Positions 1 through 11,860 of a stretch of DNA of 64,000 nt are shown piece by piece. The position numbers and the translations under genes are program-made. The DNA lies in assembly GCA_030512295.1 (NCBI GenBank), contig JAULSR010000004.1, forward strand, positions 2,294,001-2,358,000, in the 5' to 3' direction. The stretch comes from Bombardia bombarda (Eukaryota; Ascomycota; Sordariomycetes; Sordariales; Lasiosphaeriaceae). Position 1 is the stretch's first letter. Every line of letters starts with the position of its first letter. The notes under the pieces are model-generated. The model was not told where the DNA came from and searched no databases. It saw only the letters and a list, made by a program, of their open reading frames with translations.

Positions 1-645
1 GAAGGGTTAAAGACACACAAAACTCGGACGACAAAGACTTATTATCAACTAAACCAAGGCAACGCGTAAACCATCAGACCTAAACTAGAATAGGTAATCT
101 TATTAACGATAAATATGCAAACCAAGAAAATGATCTATACCTCCGGTAACACACGAAATTCCCCATGACCATGGAAGCGCTTGCTTTCCGAACCCAGGAC
201 AGGCAAGGGTATGCTCATAACCAAAACATGGTAATATCATGACACATGATGACCGGTCAACTCCATGTTGTCATAGGTCCTATTTTCGCGTTAGGACACT
301 CGAGTCAGAAAGCCATGCAAGTCAGGTATAATAATACCTTGGGTAGACACCTTCGTAGGAAGGCAGGTATCAACTTGAAGCTCCCAATCTTCCCGACAGC
401 TGCAATATATCCGCAACACCACGTCCTCTTCCGGCGTATATTCCTCCCAATCCTCAGTGATCCTCCCTCCCTTGATTCTCTTCTTTTCCCCCTCACTCCC
501 CTCATATACCCTTCCCCTTCTCAACCCACTATCCTACAACAACCACCGCCCCATACCCATGCATAAAGTCGTTGCGTGAAGTCGTTTCTGTTGTTGAGGA
601 TCCAGCGTGACGATCTCCACCACCACTCTAGTTCGGGTTGCCGTC
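1..645. other. Left-edge intergenic sequence
   Basis: No supportable gene. The first 250 bases are AT-rich. Short frames between 246 and 566 overlap on both strands and have no splice signals or recognisable motif. Confidence 0.5.
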
Positions 646-840
646 CTATAAAAGGACTCCACCCGACTCGAAAAAAGCAGAGGTCCTGTTCTCTGGGATA
701 TTCCAGGTCTTTCTCTGCGGCTTGACGAAGGCGGCCAAACCGGGGACTGACTTGGTATCTTGGTAGCGGCGGTGGCGCTTTGACTTGCTCTTGCTGCGCC
801 AGGAGTTGGTCATGTTGCAGAACCAGTTTGTCGTGGCCAT
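646..840 (-). CDS. Possible small basic protein (64 aa)
   Basis: A 64-residue frame starts MATTNWFCNMTNSW, followed by a basic run (KSKSKRHRR). It has no signal peptide, membrane segment or known domain. The reason to list it is its leader: directly upstream on the same strand lies a CT-rich stretch (opposite the GA repeats near 885-910), typical of fungal promoters and 5' leaders, and the start sits in a reasonable context (CACTATGGCC). It could be one exon of a larger gene or a chance frame. Function unknown. Confidence 0.25.
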   Translation of the reverse strand: MATTNWFCNMTNSWRSKSKSKRHRRYQDTKSVPGLAAFVKPQRKTWNIPENRTSAFFESGGVLL

Positions 841-2669
841 AGTGACAAAGGAAAATAATTATACTCTTGGCAGGCTGATGGGAGTGAGAGAGTGAGAGAG
901 TGAGAGAGATGGAAGGGACGAGAAAGTTGATGGCAATAGCTGCAGGCGGACGCGGTAGGCGGGCTGTGGCGTGAAAAGAATGAATGAGTGAAGCTGCCAC
1001 TGTGACGATATGTTGTCGCCGTCTTGCCAGAAATGATCGTGAAGTTGCTCGTCAAATTATCCCGCCCGAAAGTGTCTTTCTGATGCAATACGACAGGTAT
1101 GTGCGAACTGGCTGTAAAGCGAAGAAGCAAAGGAAGCAGGAAGCAGAGGACTGAAATGTCATTTATAGCCCGACTCGTCCTCCCTGACAAGCTGTTTTTG
1201 CCCTACCAGACGTTGCGCATACCAGTCGTGACCACAACTCACAACAACTCTCCCACAATGCGCGTGATAAAACCGGCGATTTGCCTTAGTCACGTTGGAC
1301 AAATTGTTTATCATTGGATGGACATCAACCAACTGTTTCGGCACCGGCCATTTCCATCGCTTCCGTGGTCAAGGTCAGCCACACAGCGGTCGGCGGTAAA
1401 GGAAACAGCCAAGAAGCCTGGGAGACGGTAACACCCCCTACCCACTCTGAAACGCCTTGTTCACACTGTAACTGCCGCCGTCCACTTTACACAGACTACG
1501 ACGGGGACATGTTTGCGCGCAACTATCCGAGACGGCCCAGAATTTCAACCATGTCTATGCGATCGACTGGCAATCTACTAGCAATCGACTAGCAATCGAC
1601 TGACAGTAAATACATGTTCAGGTACTTGCTGTAAAAGATTTATCACCAAAGCCCATCTCACCTCCAACACACTGCGCGCAAGCCAGCCATGATATGATCC
1701 AGACGTCGGATCCACAATAGGAGTTAACAACAACCGCCAAGGGCAGCGACCCACTCCCATCTCCATGTTGCCACATCCACCACCAAAAAAACCACACATG
1801 TGCAACCACAAGACAGATACACCGCTCTGAATCACTTTGCATCTATTTGATCCTTAAAATATACTCGCTGTAACCGGTGGCCCTGCAAATCACTCCCACT
1901 GATGAACAGGCACGCTCATGCTCATGCACTCATGTAATCTTTATCCGTCTATCCAAGCAACGTAACGTCCCTTCCAAGCCGGCGCGCCTCAATCCGAACC
2001 CATTGCCGAAATCACAAGATGCGACGCACGCTATATACTATGACACCACTCGTCTAAAATATGTCAGGTTGCTGATATTGATATAAAATCGAGAATTGAA
2101 GCCCAGCCCAGCCGATCCCTGCCGTGCCATGCGAGGCCAGCCATTTCGCCCAGACCTAAGGTAATGACATGACGCATCCAGTCCCGAAGCCGAATTCCAC
2201 AAACGTCCATGTGCGTGTTAGCAGACACATGTATATACTGTATATAACCCCCCTCTCCTCCTCTTCCCTCCTCCTCCGGCCCATAAGTACAAGACCAATA
2301 ATACTCGATGCAAATGGTAAATAGTACCTGGGAGTAATAGCGACCACCCTTCAACAACCACCACCCCAGCCCATGGAAACATAAAACCAAAACCCAAATT
2401 GAATATATAAATGTGTCTTAACCCCCAACCTCCAATCCAGCCCATAACCATAACATGCAGTGTGCAGAAAAATACCCATATATACGTCAACAACATCTCC
2501 TCCTCTTTCTCTCTCTATCCGGTCCATCCCCTCCCGACAATGCCGAATCATCATGCAAGCGCAACTATGACAAAACTCGCTTCTTCCCCTGCCAGCCAAT
2601 ATTCCCCTCCCAACCAACACCAGCACCATCAACATCACAAACGTGTCCAACCTTCCCATAGTCAGGCCT
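841..2669. other. Intergenic region
   Basis: Nothing convincing is encoded here. Many overlapping short frames occur on both strands with no homology-like motif and no coherent introns. GA/CT-rich microsatellite sequence lies at about 885-910. The part next to 2670 is the 3' side of the sirtuin gene. Confidence 0.5.
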
Positions 2670-5600
2670 CTAACCCCCACGAGAAGGCTGCCACATCCCT
2701 CCTCCTCCACCACCGCCCCTCAAAACAGACAACATCATCGCCGCCTCCTGCTCCTTCTGCAGCTGCTCCCCCGGACACCAGTAGCCCCCTCCCATGCCCT
2801 CATGACCACCCTCCCGCTCCCCATCATAACTACTCATAGGCCTTTCCAGCCATATAGGCGGATACCCCAGCCGCCCCTGCATCGGGTCCGCCAGAAAGAA
2901 CGGGTTCGAATGCCTCATCGCAACAGGCGATCCCACATTCGGCGAGATGGCAGCGACCGGACCAGGTGACATCACCTTTGGCTCCAGCGGCTGCAGCTTT
3001 GGGCGCTCCGCCGCTGTCGGGCCCATGGCCCTCCGACCGCCACCCTGCTGGATATTCTGCAACGGCGCCAGCTGTACTGGAACAGGTGTGGTCGGCCGCG
3101 AGGCCGCCAGCTCGTTGTATCTGGCAATCAACCTGTCTGTCTCTTGGAAGCCGGTGGCAATATCTGGCAGTTTTGGGACGGGAACGATGGTTGGATTGAT
3201 GAGCGGCTCTTCAGCCTGTTTAAGCTCTTCCTCATGGCGCCCGCTAAGCATGGCGATGAGCCTATCTGTCTCGTAGAATCCCGGTTTACTAGCCGGGCGA
3301 GTTAGGTTTGGAATAGGAGGCGATGTCGATGTGCGAGGAGGTGCTTCAGCCGGCTTAGTTGGCGTCGGATCCGGTAACGTCGGCTTGGGCAACGTCGTCT
3401 TAGGCAACGCCGCCTTGGGAATTGTCGGCTTTGGTAGAGTCCGAGACCTAGGAAGCGGCAGCGGCGGGGGCTTGAACACTGCACTGGTGTGGGGTAGCGA
3501 TGGTGGAGGCGGAGAGGGTAGTGGTGGTGGTGGCGGCGGCGGTGGCAGCAGTACTGGTTCTGGCGCTGGCTCCTTCTCATTCTCTGGCTTGGGATCATCG
3601 TCCAAAGAAACAAGAGTCTCCACTCCCTGTACCATTTTCCATGTCACAGTTCGCTTCCGCTTGCGACTCTTAACCACAGCGGAGATCGAGACATCATGCT
3701 CAGCGACGACAGGTTCGTCTTCCCTCTCTAGCAATGACGGGCTGCCTGTAATCATCTTGGGTGCGTCACGCTCTGGTTCCTCTTTCGGCTCGGCCATCAG
3801 TTCGTCCTTCATGGGCGATGGCGGTGTAGCTTCCCCATCTACCTGAGCCACTGTTCCGTCTTCATCCGGTTGAGTCGCTGTTGCTTCAATTTCCTCCACA
3901 ATAGAGTCTTGAGACCCAAGAGCTGCAGGTGCAGACCTGCGCGTCCTCCTGGCCTTTGATCTTGTTTTGACTGACGGGGGAGAAGAGTCAGCAGATGGAG
4001 TGATATCATTGCCGGTGGCCCGCCGCAGGTCATGCATAATCTTCCAGACAAGATATGCCCCGTTCAACCTGTGGTCTCGGATGGACGCAGGGCGTTTGGC
4101 ATCAGGATTGAGCTTCGGCTCCCTTGGCATCTTTGGTGCCTTCTTTTTGGGGACGCTTGATGGCGGTGGCATCTCTTCTGGCGGGGAATCCGAACATTGA
4201 ATGGCATCTTCTACTCCGGACTTGGCAGATGGGGCAGTATCTTCTTTGCGAGCCTTTCGTGACTGGCCGCCACTTTCTCGGCGTTTGTTCGAGACCGCGC
4301 TAGTGCTTTCCTTTTTCTTGCTTGCTTCACCGCCACTGATCCTTCGCGAAGGTTTGACGGGTTTGACCTTCTCGTCCTCGGGAAGAACTGTGCCAGGTGG
4401 CAGCCACAAAGCTGGCTTTCTCTTCTGTAGGTCGCCGACCCATGCATCACAGTCCCACTGGACCCAATAGTCGATGACGTCAGCCCACACGCTGTCTGGA
4501 GGCTTCGTAAAGTTAACAAACACCACCTTTCCGCCGCGGTCGTGTACAGCTTTGGCAAATTCCTTGACTAGCACTTTCAGGCCGTGGACGCGCATACTGG
4601 TCCCTAAGATGAGCAGCATGTCCGGTCCAAGTGAAAGGTCGTGTTGGACAATAGGGCTGATGAGGTGAGCGTGCGGATGCTCCTCGCCGTAAAGCACAAT
4701 ATCCGGCCGCAGCTTCCCCACGCCGAGAGCCCGCTTACCCCTTTCTTCTCGAGCCGCTGTTGCTCCAGCACAATGTGGACATGTGGGCTGACGGCCAGCA
4801 AGGGTGTCTGCTTGTCGGGAATCGTCATCCCAAGAGGAGGTGCGTCCACAAACAAAGCACCGAAGCTCAGCGAGAGATCCATGAAGAAAAACACACTCAA
4901 CACCGCGGTTCGGGGCGGGCGGTGCAGGTACCGTGGATTGGGTGGCATCAGGGGTGGCAGTGTCCGCAGGTTGGGAAGAAGCTTCGAGGCCGGCGGGACT
5001 ATCGACGCTATCAAGGCGACTTTGACTTTCGACCTGGGCACTGGGTAAAGTTGCATCTTGGCTCAGAGAAGACTGTCCCTCGAGTTGGGATTCGCTCTGA
5101 CCCTCCGAGTCTTTCGGACGCCCCTCTTCATTCTGAGAGCTCACTTGGGTCTGAGTGAGATTGGATGTCGTTGACTCCTTGAGCAGCCCGCGGCCACCCG
5201 AGCTCCGTCCTGCTCGGGCGGAGAAGCGGTAGCGACTTCCGGCGCCCAAAGAAAGCGAAGTTGAGAGGCCAACACGCTCCTCAAGCTGGTCGATATTTTG
5301 TGTGTAACATCTGACGAGCTTCCTGCTGTCCCTGAGTATGCTAACGAACTGGTGACTGCTCGTGGGCGCGACGGTGCGGACTTTCTGGCGCAATGTCGTG
5401 GTGAATGTGTAAAAAACAGAAGTCTTCACCGGGCATGACCATATTTGAGCATCAAACAGGTCCTTGCCTTTCATGTTCGGTAAAGATGTTCGGCTGGATG
5501 ATGAAGCATATGACGATTGCGAGGTGAGAAGAGGCGTAGAGGCAGAGGATGGATCCTCGCTCTCAAATCGAGAAGGCGAGCTCTCTTGGCTTGACGAATC

Positions 5601-6541
5601 AGACGGTGAGCTTGATGATTCCCGATATGGATCAAACAGAATTGGAGGTGGTGAAGATAAGGGTGAGGAACCCATTGTCCGTGGGGCGTCGGGATCCGAC
5701 GGAAGGCGTAATGCGTCCAGAGCCATGCTAGGGGGAGATGACGCAAAGTCTGCACAGCGTTTTAATCCGACGCGCTCAGGAGTGGTGTAAGCGCCTTCCA
5801 GTCGTCCAGGAGAGAATCTTGGGCTGGGAAGAGGAGTTAGTTCGGCCAAGGCCAAGGGGCTAGACTCCCTGGACATGTTGCCAGGCCGATCGCCTGGAGG
5901 TTCATCAGGTGGAGCCGGAGAATGCGCTCGTCCTCCTAGGTCTAGTATTGGTACATCGTGCTGTATCCCCGATGTGGTGCATTCCATGACATCTGACTCG
6001 ACAGAGCGCACCGGGGCAGAAGCATCTTCTGAAGCAATATCCGATTGCCCAGGTTCTAGGGCAGACGCGTCTCCCTCTTGTTCGCACTTTACGCATATTT
6101 CGTCCAGTGTTTCTTGTATTGAGACTTGCTCTGGAGCTTGTTCTTTCTGGTGTATGCTCCGTGCAGTCTCGGTCCTTCCGCTAGATATCCTTCGGCGTTT
6201 GGCGGGTCGTTCGTCGCCGTGGTCGGAGGACCTGTCGGAGGACCTGTCGGACTCGTCGGCGTCGCCAGAGCTGCTGGAAGTCTCTTTTGTTGCTGCGGCG
6301 GCGAATTGAGCTTGTATGAGGGAGTAGAGACCGTTCTCTGATCGAAAGTCCTGTCGACAACATTAGCCAATTGGATCTGGCGGTGAGACAGACGCGTCAG
6401 GTGAAAAGTACGCACAGGAATACCCGAATTCGTGCTGATACCGGCACCCGTAATTACAACCACCTTGCGAGACTTCCAAAGCGAGTTCGCAATGTCCTGC
6501 AATAAGGACTCGGAGCCCGGTTCGACCTGGGTTGTCGGCAT
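2670..6541 (-). CDS. Sir2-family NAD-dependent protein deacetylase, Hst3/Hst4 type
   Basis: Two exons, 6416-6541 and 2670-6350, joined over a 65-bp intron (6351-6415, GTGCGT...GACAG). The splice rebuilds the sirtuin signature GAGISTNSGIP|DFRSENGLYS exactly at the junction. The protein is about 1268 aa. Further sirtuin landmarks follow: KGKDLFDAQIW (about residue 336), YTQNIDQLEERVG, the catalytic His in VFLHGS, two zinc CxxC pairs (CFVCG and CPHC), LRPDIVLYGEEHP and LILGTSMRVHG. In the family this enzyme removes acetyl groups from histone H3 (K56 in Hst3/Hst4) in the nucleus. Long Ser/Pro-rich insertions split the catalytic core and the C-terminal 500 residues are low-complexity with a proline run. 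I prefer the Met at 6541 (MPTTQVEP) over the one at 6565 because it resembles the usual fungal N terminus. Family call is firm; substrate is inferred. Confidence 0.93.
6351..6415 (-). other. Intron of the sirtuin gene
   Basis: 65 bp, GTGCGT donor and GACAG acceptor. Removing it joins NSGIP to DFRSENG, the conserved NAD-binding motif of sirtuins, so protein conservation supports both ends. Confidence 0.9.
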
Positions 6542-7813
6542 GCTGACGGGAGGATCGCGTCGCACGGGAGCGAAGGGCAGGCGTGTTTGTTAGGGCACCT
6601 GGGCGAAGTGGCAGCGGGTGGTGAGCAGAGCGATTAGAGCTTCATGGCTGGGGAGAAAATGGCTGGGGAGAAAATGCCAAGGGCGGCTCTTGTCTCCCCG
6701 TTGCGCAGCTGGCGTGTGACGCGGGTCTGGATTGAAAGCTCGATTTGTGGATTGTGGTTTGTCGGGACTCGAGACTGGAGACGGCCAAATCGCGGTCGGG
6801 CAACGGCAATGGCCGGCGTGTTTGTGGCAGGGATCGCTCAGTTCGGCTGAACGCGTCCACCAAATCGGGCCAGGGATTGCGGGGTATGGGTCTGGGTGCA
6901 CCCGACGCGACGGCTGCTCGAGGCGTTCTCAGTGAACACTTGTCGATGATTAAAACGAGTACTTGTCGATGATTAAAACGAGTGTCGATGTTCACGAGAG
7001 TTGTTCGGATGATGTGGACAGTGGATGCAACGCGTGCAAAAGTCCGAAGCTCGAGCCCCAGAAGGGTCCGTCTGCACTCTGTCTGCGCTGTCTGCACCTG
7101 CCAACCTCCGCCAAGAGCCACCAAACACGGCAAGGTCAGAAGGTCAGAAGGTCAAGGGCAAGAGGTGAGGAAGGTGGGATCCACCTCCAGGGCTGCAACC
7201 TTCGGGTTGCTGTTTCCGGTATTGGCTTTCTCAAGGTTTTTAGTTGAGTGGAATCATGGACAGCCCACATTTCTGGCTCGCTGACTCTTTTAGGAGTGCT
7301 TTTTGACGTTTGCCAACATCGAGGGCGGCAGAGCTTTGACATTTTCGGACCGCGACCTTCCCACCACTTTGAATCGCCTAGACGATTGACGCAAATCGCA
7401 AGCTACAATTGTTTCGAGAACAAGTCCAAGCGCTTGCACGGAAGTAGGTGGAGGCACCGAGACCAATCCAGCTCGGGCCCGAAGCGCCCGCACGCCATTT
7501 GCCGGCATCTCGGCCCCGCTTTAGCACCCAGAAGACCTCGCCTGGACGCTGGATTGAAGATGCTCAAAACAAGTGAGTCGGCGATGCTTTCATTTCATTC
7601 ATGAAATTCGGTGGTTTTGAACAAGTTAACTCTTATACAACACCAGACTCATCATCTTACAACTCTGAACCTCTTTCTTTTGCATGGACTGAAATAACTT
7701 ATGCGAAAACAGAACACCCCAATCACATTAACTCCAAAAAGGTAGGTGGATATCCAACCCCGGAAAAACACAATGAAGTTCTTGTCTCTTTTCTCTTGTC
7801 CAAAACTCAAGCA
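6542..7813. other. Intergenic region upstream of the sirtuin gene
   Basis: No gene supported. It holds the sirtuin promoter side and the 3' flank of the dehydrogenase gene. Overlapping short frames on both strands have no motif. A 23-bp perfect tandem duplication lies inside at 6938-6983, and TGGCTGGGGAGAAAA is repeated at about 6644-6672. Confidence 0.5.
6938..6983. repeat. 23-bp perfect tandem duplication
   Basis: The unit starting ACTTGTCGATGATTAAAACG occurs twice back to back (6938-6960 and 6961-6983) with no mismatch, which points to a recent duplication. Confidence 0.9.
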
Positions 7814-8632
7814 TCACTTCCTCTCCCTCTGCTTCTCCGCATCCGCCGCCGCCGCCTTCTCATAAAACGCGCCAAACGCCTGATCCCAATCCCTCACCAG
7901 CTTCTCCCCAATGCCCGCCGTGATCATCTCATCCCCCCTCTCCAGCTTCACCGCAATGTCCTCCATAAACTCCTCCACCGTCAGCGCATCCGGGTTGAAC
8001 TCCTTCCCATTATCCCTCGGGTTCTCCCGGTCCCTATGCAGCTCGGTATCGACGCTCGGCGGCGCGATCTCCACCACCCGGGTCTTGGTCCCGCCGTTCT
8101 TGAGCTGCGTGCGCAGCGACATGCTCCAGAAATGCAGCCACGCCTTGGTCGCGCAGTAGTTGGGGTTGATGATCACAAACGGACAGAACCCCAGCACGCT
8201 GGACACGTTGATGATCGTGGCGCCGTTCTCTTTCGTCTTGAAGTGCGGGATCAGCCCCAGGGCGAGGTGCATGGGCCCGCGCACGTTGATGTCGATCTCC
8301 TCGTCGGCTTTGGCGAGGAAGTCGGCGGCGGGGTCGTGGAGGACGTTGAGCGGGCGCTGCACGCCTGCGTTGTTGATGAGGCAGTCGAGCTCGGGGTGCT
8401 CGGCGGTGATGCGGGCGATGAAGGCGGGGATGGCGGATATCTTGCCTGTGTCGAGCACGTAGTAGCCTTCTGCGCCCGTGTCTTTGGCGCTGGACTGCAG
8501 GTTGGACTCGGTGCGTCCGCAGATGAGGACTTTCTTGCCCTTCGAGACGAGATAGGCCGCGAGGGCCTTGCCGATGCCACCACCGCCGCCGGTGATGAGG
8601 GCGCACTGGAAGGTGAGGGAGTCGGTGGTCAT
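7814..8632 (-). CDS. Short-chain dehydrogenase/reductase (SDR)
   Basis: 272 aa, single exon, starting MTTDSLTFQCALITGG. The Rossmann nucleotide-binding motif TGGGGGIGK is at about residues 15-23, followed by NNAG (about 95), the catalytic serine region (INVSSVLGF) and the YxxxK pair in NYCATKAW. Its size equals the usual classical SDR length. It resembles the DltE-like fungal group of cytosolic oxidoreductases; the substrate cannot be told. The frame extends 48 codons further upstream, but the internal Met at 8632 places the Rossmann motif at the usual distance from the N terminus, so I chose it. Neighbours give no pathway hint. Confidence 0.9.
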   Translation of the reverse strand: MTTDSLTFQCALITGGGGGIGKALAAYLVSKGKKVLICGRTESNLQSSAKDTGAEGYYVLDTGKISAIPAFIARITAEHPELDCLINNAGVQRPLNVLHDPAADFLAKADEEIDINVRGPMHLALGLIPHFKTKENGATIINVSSVLGFCPFVIINPNYCATKAWLHFWSMSLRTQLKNGGTKTRVVEIAPPSVDTELHRDRENPRDNGKEFNPDALTVEEFMEDIAVKLERGDEMITAGIGEKLVRDWDQAFGAFYEKAAAADAEKQRERK

Positions 8633-9821
8633 GTTGATACTGATCGTGGCTGTTTTGATTTTCTGGTTTGATTCGAGAAGTTGAATTCGGAAAGAGAGGT
8701 ATGAGGTGAGTTCGTTGAGGCTTGAAGAGAAAGTGCATGAAGCTCTCACGTGCATGTCTAGTTCATTGAAATCCAATGGACCAATGATGGCGCGGAGAGG
8801 ACAAACGATGTTACGTCAGCGGCGCCCAATTGAAGCCATCGAGACCCAATGGTTTCCGAGCAGCTTGTGTTTCTTTGTGCGAGATTACACGGCTCGGTAG
8901 GTAAAGGATTAGTATGTATCCCTGTTTCATTCTTGGCACATATGTATCTGCAGAACATACTGAGCAAACTCTCATTGAGATAGATATATGGTTGATGTCA
9001 TGACAAGGACGAGACACGAAACTCCTGCTTCTGTGCGCTTCCCCAAGTTCTAAACATTGATATTGAATCTCGCTCTTTTGTACAAACTTTAGAACTGACG
9101 TCATCACTTGCAGATTGGTATTTGACCAAACCGCGCTGATTTACGACAGAAGTCCTATTAGAATCATAGAATAATATGGAAGGATTAATCAATTTGGCAT
9201 TCATCAGCATTGTCCAATTCCACGATCCAGCACACACAAACCGGGCCAAATCTCAACCAAGAGCTTATTTCGGCCAGAGCACGATTGAAAAAAAGGCAGG
9301 TGCGGGACGACGCAGGTTGCTCCTCTCCCGTTTTCACCTGCAGATTTCCCCCATGACAGCCAATCCAACATCCTCCGGCTAAATTGGCTGCATGCTCAAC
9401 CCGCCTTGAAGCTTGAATCCCCCACGCGAGGCGGCTGCCCATCTGCCGATCTCATCGTCTTTGTTTTACCATGTCACATAGTCCTACAACCTCACCACTG
9501 CAGCGTCATAATACGGATTATCCTTTCTATGCCGACAACATACCATCTGTGCGCCTACTACAACGTCATGCTGGTCGGGAGTAGTTTGGTTGGTTGAGGT
9601 CTTAGTTTCCTGTTGTGCGTCTTGGGATGTGAGTTTCAGCATGATTCGGTGTTTATATACCGATCCCTTGCGTCCAAGGCAAGCGAAATCGCTTGATCAA
9701 CTTTGCTACTGGGACCCCGATTAATTCTATTGATGTACAAGTCCTCTTAGGTTCCCACGGGTTGTTCTTGATGTTTGATAATCACCCTTGATACCTCTTT
9801 TAACGCTGAGAAAGCCCTAAA
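8633..9821. other. Intergenic region between divergent SDR and transporter genes
   Basis: No gene recognised. It must contain both promoters, since the SDR gene is transcribed leftward and the transporter rightward. Short frames show no motif or splice structure. Confidence 0.5.
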
Positions 9822-11688
9822 ATGGGACTCACTAACAGAACAGACAAGAGTAAACGGTGGTTTGGGCTCAGGGGAGGATGGTTGACCTTCTGGATCACGG
9901 TAAAATCTCCTATCTATGGCTTCTCTTTTCACCCTCAAGACTGACGACTGAAAATAGTTCATGTGCGCTACTGATAGTACGTCACTTGCCCCTTTCTCGA
10001 TGACCTTAGCTAAACCACTCCAGTGACCCTCTTTGGTTATGACCAGGGCGTCTTCTCCGGCGTTGTCATCTCCGAGGATTACCTCACCACCCACGGTCTT
10101 CACGGGCCAGAAAAAACGAACCTCCTGTCCATCATCACAGCTATCTACGACATCGGCTGCTTCCTCGGCGCTATTGTCGCCTTCACCGTCGGCGAGCAGC
10201 TCGGCAGAAAGAGCACCATCCTTCTAGGAACAACCTTCATGGCCGTTGGCGCGGCCCTCCAAACCTCGAGCTTCTCCCCAGCACACATGATTGTCGCGAG
10301 AATCGTTTCTGGGTCCGTCCCCTCCCCCTCTAACCCCCCCTTTCACCTATCTCACGCACAACCTGACCCCCTCCAGAATCGGCAACGGCATCAACACCTC
10401 CACCGCCCCCATCTTCCAAACCGAGACCGCCTCTGCCTCATGGCGCGGCCGCCTCGTCATCCTCGAGATGACGTCCAACATCCTCGGCTTCCTCCTCTCC
10501 AACTGGATCAACTACGGCCTCTCCTTCGTCGACAGCCCCGTCTCCTGGCGCCTGCCGCTCGCCCTCCAATTCGTCTTCATCGCGCTCCTCTACGCCACCG
10601 TCCCCTGGCTGCCCGAGTCCCCGCGCTGGCTGATCGCGCACGACCGCGTCGACGAGGCCGCCGTCATCATCGCCGACCTCCAACCCCTCACCGACCCGCC
10701 AGCCGCCCCCGACGACCCGCACGTCGTCGCCCAGAAGCGCGAGATCATGTTCAGCGTCGCCTACGAGCGCGAGAACGGCCTGCGCTGGCGGGACCTCCTG
10801 TCCCCCAAACAGCCTCCCTCCACCTCTGCCGGCACGAAAACAATCCGCCGCCTCCTCCTCGGCGCCGGCACCCAGGTCATGCAGCAGCTCGGCGGCATCA
10901 ACATCCTCTCCTACTACCTGCCCTCGCTGCTCATCACCTCGGTCGGCCTCTCCGACTCGACCGCCCGCCTCGTCTCCGCCTGCAGCGCCGTGACCTACCT
11001 GCTCGCCGCCGCGCTCGCCGCGCCCCTCGTCGAGCGCCACGGCCGCCGCGTGATGATGATGGTCTCCTCCGCCATCCAGTTCGTCTGCTTCCTGCTGCTC
11101 ACCATCCTGCTCTACCTCGCCCAGAAGCCCGGGTACGCCTACCAGCACCAGGTGGCCTCTGCGTCGGTCGTCTTCTTCTTCATCTACTACATGGGCTTTG
11201 GCCTGGGCATGTTGGGGATCCCGTGGCTGTATCCGACCGAGATCAACTCGTTGCCGATGAGGACTAAGGGCGTGGCGATTGCGACTGCGGCGAACTGGAT
11301 TGTGAATTTCATGGTGGTGGAGGTGACGCCGATCGGGGTGCAGACGCTGGGGTGGCGGTTTTATATCGTGTGGACGGTGCTGAATGCCGTGTTTGTGCCG
11401 CTGATTTGGCTGGTGTATCCTGAGACGGGTAGGCAGCCTTTCTATTTTACTGTAAATGGTGGTGAGAATGAATGTAATACGCTAACTGAACTGGTCATAG
11501 CCGATCGCACCCTCGAGGACCTCGACGCCTACTTCCGCGAGAACCCGCCGCTTCTCGTGTTCCGGGACAAGGATGCCATTTCGATAAAGAGACCGGCCAA
11601 GTATATAGAAATGCAGCAGCACGATATTGCCGAGGCGAGGGAAGGGGGGCGTGACGTGGAGGTTGCGGTGGATGGCAAGTCTCAATAA
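9822..11688 (+). CDS. MFS sugar transporter (Sugar_tr family)
   Basis: Five exons: 9822-9899, 9958-9976, 10024-10312, 10377-11428, 11501-11688; introns of 58, 47, 64 and 72 bp, all GT-AG. The joined protein is 541 aa with about 12 transmembrane segments. Sugar-porter motifs are present: FGYDQGVFSG in helix 1, LGRKS after helix 2, PESPRWL after helix 6, the helix 7 motif QQLGGINILSYY, ERHGRR in the second half and the closing PET that reads into ADRTLEDLDAYF. Exon 2 is only 19 nt and its last base forms the split ATG codon of ...CATDMTLFGYDQ. Such proteins sit in the plasma membrane and take up hexoses, disaccharides or related compounds by proton symport; the substrate is not evident. The GC-rich third positions suggest a well expressed native gene. 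Confidence 0.92.
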
Positions 11689-11860
11689 GCATGAGGGTGG
11701 ACACTGTGGTTGAGGGTGCTCTGGCCATACATGTACTTACCTTTGCTGGCCACCGTATCCTACCCTCATATCTCATTCAGCATCTATACTAAAGCTACCA
11801 CCCATTTCCCATGACAACATTCATATCATGATCCATAGATGCAGATCCCACACATCCCAA

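Noticed and set aside
7601..8671. 356-codon plus-strand frame
   Set aside because: Antisense to the short-chain dehydrogenase, whose Rossmann and YxxxK motifs are unambiguous.
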